Source of the DNA: Oscillibacter sp.
GTDB lineage: Bacteria; Bacillota; Clostridia; Oscillospirales; Oscillospiraceae
Direction of reading: 5' to 3'
NCBI GenBank assembly: GCA_022796315.1
Contig: JAAWIL010000120.1
Location: 1-6,352, forward strand
Length of the DNA: 6,352 nucleotides
Shown here: positions 5,379-6,352 of the stretch, one piece after another
Position numbering within the stretch: the stretch's first letter is position 1
Layout: every line of letters begins with the position of its first letter
Position numbers and translations under genes: made by a program
Notes under the pieces: generated by a model
Seen by the model: only the letters and a program-made list of their open reading frames with translations
What the model was told of the DNA's origin: nothing
Database searches by the model: none

Positions 5379-5986
5379 AGGCGCTGATTCTCAAGGATCT
5401 TTATGTGATCTGGAAGCAAATGCGGGTTTTTATCGTCATTCTGCTGGTGATCTCCATCAGCAACGGGACCTTCGGCAGTGTGTTTATTGTGCTCTGGGTG
5501 GCCATGCTGCCCTATACCGCCATGGCCTACGATGAGCGGAGCAAGTGGGACCAGCTGGCTGCCATGATGCCCTACTCCACACGGGACCTGGTGCTGAGCA
5601 AATACGTGCTGGGCTGGCTGTTTACCGGCGCGGCAGGGATTCTGGCGGCGGTGGTTCAGATTGTGGTCAGGGCGGTGACAGTCTCTCCTGAGGCCGGGGT
5701 CCTGAACATCGTGCTGATCAGTGTCTGCGCCAGCGTGTGCGTTCTGGACATCACCCTGCCGCCGATCTTCTGGTTCGGTGTGGAGCGGGGACGCATGGTC
5801 ATGTTCCTGATTATTTTCCTGGTCTGCGGCGGCACCGGCGCATTGGGGACCGTTACCGGCTCCATGGAGCAGAGCAGCATCCGGGGACTCCTTGGGTTCC
5901 TCACGCTGGCCCTCCCCGTGGCCGCCGTGGCGCTGACGGTCATTTCCGTCCCCCTGTCCCTGCGCCTGTACCAGAGAAGAACCTGA
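5375..5986 (+). CDS. ABC-2 transporter permease, small form (ABC2_membrane_5-like)
   Basis: This is the membrane partner of the preceding ATPase. From ATG 5375 it has 203 residues and about six hydrophobic segments (near 17-29, 32-50, 78-100, 109-132, 141-160, 172-195). The sequence MAYDERSKWDQLAAMMPYSTRDLVLSKYVLG (49-79) matches the signature of short ABC-2 permeases usually found after a YtrA-type regulator and an ATPase (PF13346 type). ATG 5375 is chosen because it overlaps the ATPase stop as ATGA and has AAAGGAG at 5358-5364; the frame stays open much further upstream only inside the ATPase gene. With one short permease gene, a homodimer is expected. Substrate unknown. Transcription probably ends in the hairpins after 6028. 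Confidence 0.92.
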   Translation: MKALILKDLYVIWKQMRVFIVILLVISISNGTFGSVFIVLWVAMLPYTAMAYDERSKWDQLAAMMPYSTRDLVLSKYVLGWLFTGAAGILAAVVQIVVRAVTVSPEAGVLNIVLISVCASVCVLDITLPPIFWFGVERGRMVMFLIIFLVCGGTGALGTVTGSMEQSSIRGLLGFLTLALPVAAVALTVISVPLSLRLYQRRT

Positions 5987-5999
5987 TCCCCCGCAAGGA

Positions 6000-6077
6000 G
6001 CGCGAAGCGCAGAAAAAAGTTTTTGCTCAAGCTTTTTTCAAAAAGCTTGCGGGGTGCAGGGGCAGAGCCCCTGCAAA
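6000..6077 (+). repeat. Dispersed intergenic hairpin repeat, copy B
   Basis: This copy starts 13 nt after the permease stop. It contains GCGC-GAA-GCGC (6000-6010), an A-run plus GTTTTT, a 10-bp hairpin CAAGCTTTTT/AAAAAGCTTG (6028-6037 with 6040-6049), and GCAGGGGC-AGA-GCCCCTGC (6056-6074). The 29 nt at 6049-6077 are identical to 3641-3669. Like copy A it lies just downstream of an operon, so it could serve as a termination or mRNA-end element. Confidence 0.8.
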
Positions 6078-6092
6078 AACCCTCGGAGGTGC

Positions 6093-6132
6093 CGGGGCGC
6101 AGCCCCGCAAAGAACCCGGGGCGCAGCCCCGG
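6093..6132 (+). repeat. Pair of GGGGC-GCA-GCCCC hairpins
   Basis: Two small perfect hairpins with the same GCA loop follow each other: CGGGGC/GCCCCG (6093-6107) and CCGGGGC/GCCCCGG (6116-6132), 23 nt apart. They look like a shortened, duplicated form of the GCAGGGGC-AGA-GCCCCTGC hairpin just upstream. The whole tract from 6049 to 6135 is thus an array of three related GC hairpins separated by CAAA-type linkers. Confidence 0.7.
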
Positions 6133-6189
6133 CAAACAACCGAAGGCATCCCACCCCAGGCGCCAGCCCCAAAAATGTTCCCATAGAAA

Positions 6190-6220
6190 ATCCCCCCAGG
6201 GCCTTGGGCCCTGGGGGGAT
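6190..6220 (-). terminator. Strong hairpin terminator, minus-strand orientation
   Basis: A 14-bp perfect stem (6190-6203 with 6207-6220, containing six consecutive G-C pairs) has a 3-nt TTG loop. Read on the minus strand, the stem runs straight into TTTTCTATGG, so it has the form of an intrinsic terminator for a leftward transcript coming from the right edge. On the plus strand it is followed by ACACATATC without a T-run, though it could still hinder rightward transcription. Confidence 0.72.
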
Positions 6221-6227
6221 ACACATA

Positions 6228-6257
6228 TCATCTCATCAACCGGATACGGAGCGCCTT
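6228..6257 (-). pseudogene. Possible 3' remnant of a leftward gene
   Basis: On the minus strand the codons AAG GCG CTC CGT ATC CGG TTG ATG AGA TGA (6257 down to 6228) read KALRIRLMR-stop, directly before the leftward terminator at 6190-6220. Continuing rightward in the same frame meets a stop (TAA) at 6267-6269, inside the apparent repeat end. This would fit a leftward gene whose last codons were cut off by insertion of the repeat. With only nine codons the reading is weak. Confidence 0.2.
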
Positions 6258-6352
6258 AGAGCCTGTTTAATATCTCGACGTGTATGGATTGGCGAGTGGA
6301 TTTTTTGCCCTGCAAGGCAAAAATCCGCAGGCATCCTGACGGATGGCAAGGA
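6258..6352. mobile_element. Putative end of an insertion element or MITE, cut by the window edge
   Basis: From about 6258 the sequence (AGAGCCTGTTTAATATCTCG...) changes character. It resembles terminal inverted repeats of IS5-like or derived nonautonomous elements of Firmicutes; this is a resemblance from memory. Two inner inverted repeats follow: GGATTTTTTGCC/GGCAAAAATCC (6298-6309 with 6316-6326, one bulged T) and CATCC-TGAC-GGATG (6332-6345). TTA at 6256-6258 directly before GAGCCTG could be a target duplication. The other end lies outside the window, so identity cannot be settled. Confidence 0.4.

Noticed and set aside
5656..6231. 191-residue minus-strand open frame
   Set aside because: It begins in the leftward terminator, passes through the hairpin repeats and then runs antisense to the ABC-2 permease, so it is not credible as a gene.

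Overview
The window looks like chromosomal DNA of a GC-rich anaerobic Clostridia member, probably of the gut Oscillospiraceae/Ruminococcaceae type (Flavonifractor, Lawsonibacter and Oscillibacter relatives). This inference rests on three things: the membrane pyrophosphatase with a strong Clostridia-like C-terminus, the GC-rich codon usage combined with AT-rich sigma70-type promoters and strong GGAGG ribosome binding sites, and intergenic hairpin repeats (AAAAAGTT... GCAGGGGCAGAGCCCCTGC) of a kind I associate with that family. No rRNA, tRNA, CRISPR array or complete mobile element is visible.

Layout, left to right, all recognised genes on the plus strand. (1) Positions 2-301 are the 3' end of a membrane-bound ion-pumping pyrophosphatase (hppA), closed by a 12-bp terminator-like hairpin. 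(2) A near-consensus promoter at 424-452 precedes a three-gene ABC importer: a lipoprotein substrate-binding protein (584-1612), a permease (1858-2811) and an ATPase (2804-3598). The family is the COG2984/COG4120/COG1101 type, whose studied members include tryptophan/tyrosine transporters. A 245-nt gap with an 18-bp stem-loop separates the binding-protein gene from the permease and may set a higher dose of binding protein. Permease and ATPase overlap by 8 nt. (3) Positions 3599-4086 contain no credible gene but are full of structure: several GC-rich hairpins, four tandem 44-45-bp units, and inverted copies of a short AGGAAAAAGTT module at the two edges. (4) A consensus promoter merged with a perfect 32-bp palindrome (4104-4135) drives a compact three-gene operon joined by ATGA overlaps: a YtrA-type GntR repressor, an ABC ATPase and a small ABC-2 permease. 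The palindrome is the obvious autoregulatory operator. (5) Positions 5987-6352 hold a second copy of the hairpin repeat, two more GC hairpins, a 14-bp hairpin with a T-run on the minus strand, and an apparent repeat or insertion-element end running off the right edge.

Functionally, the first operon would import a small solute (aromatic amino acid is the best family-based guess, not proven). The second is a self-regulated ABC-2 module of the type often linked to export or to cell-envelope and antibiotic stress. I see no convincing undescribed enzyme system. The most interesting unexplained material is noncoding: the nested operator, the intra-operon hairpin and the composite repeat region at 3599-4086.
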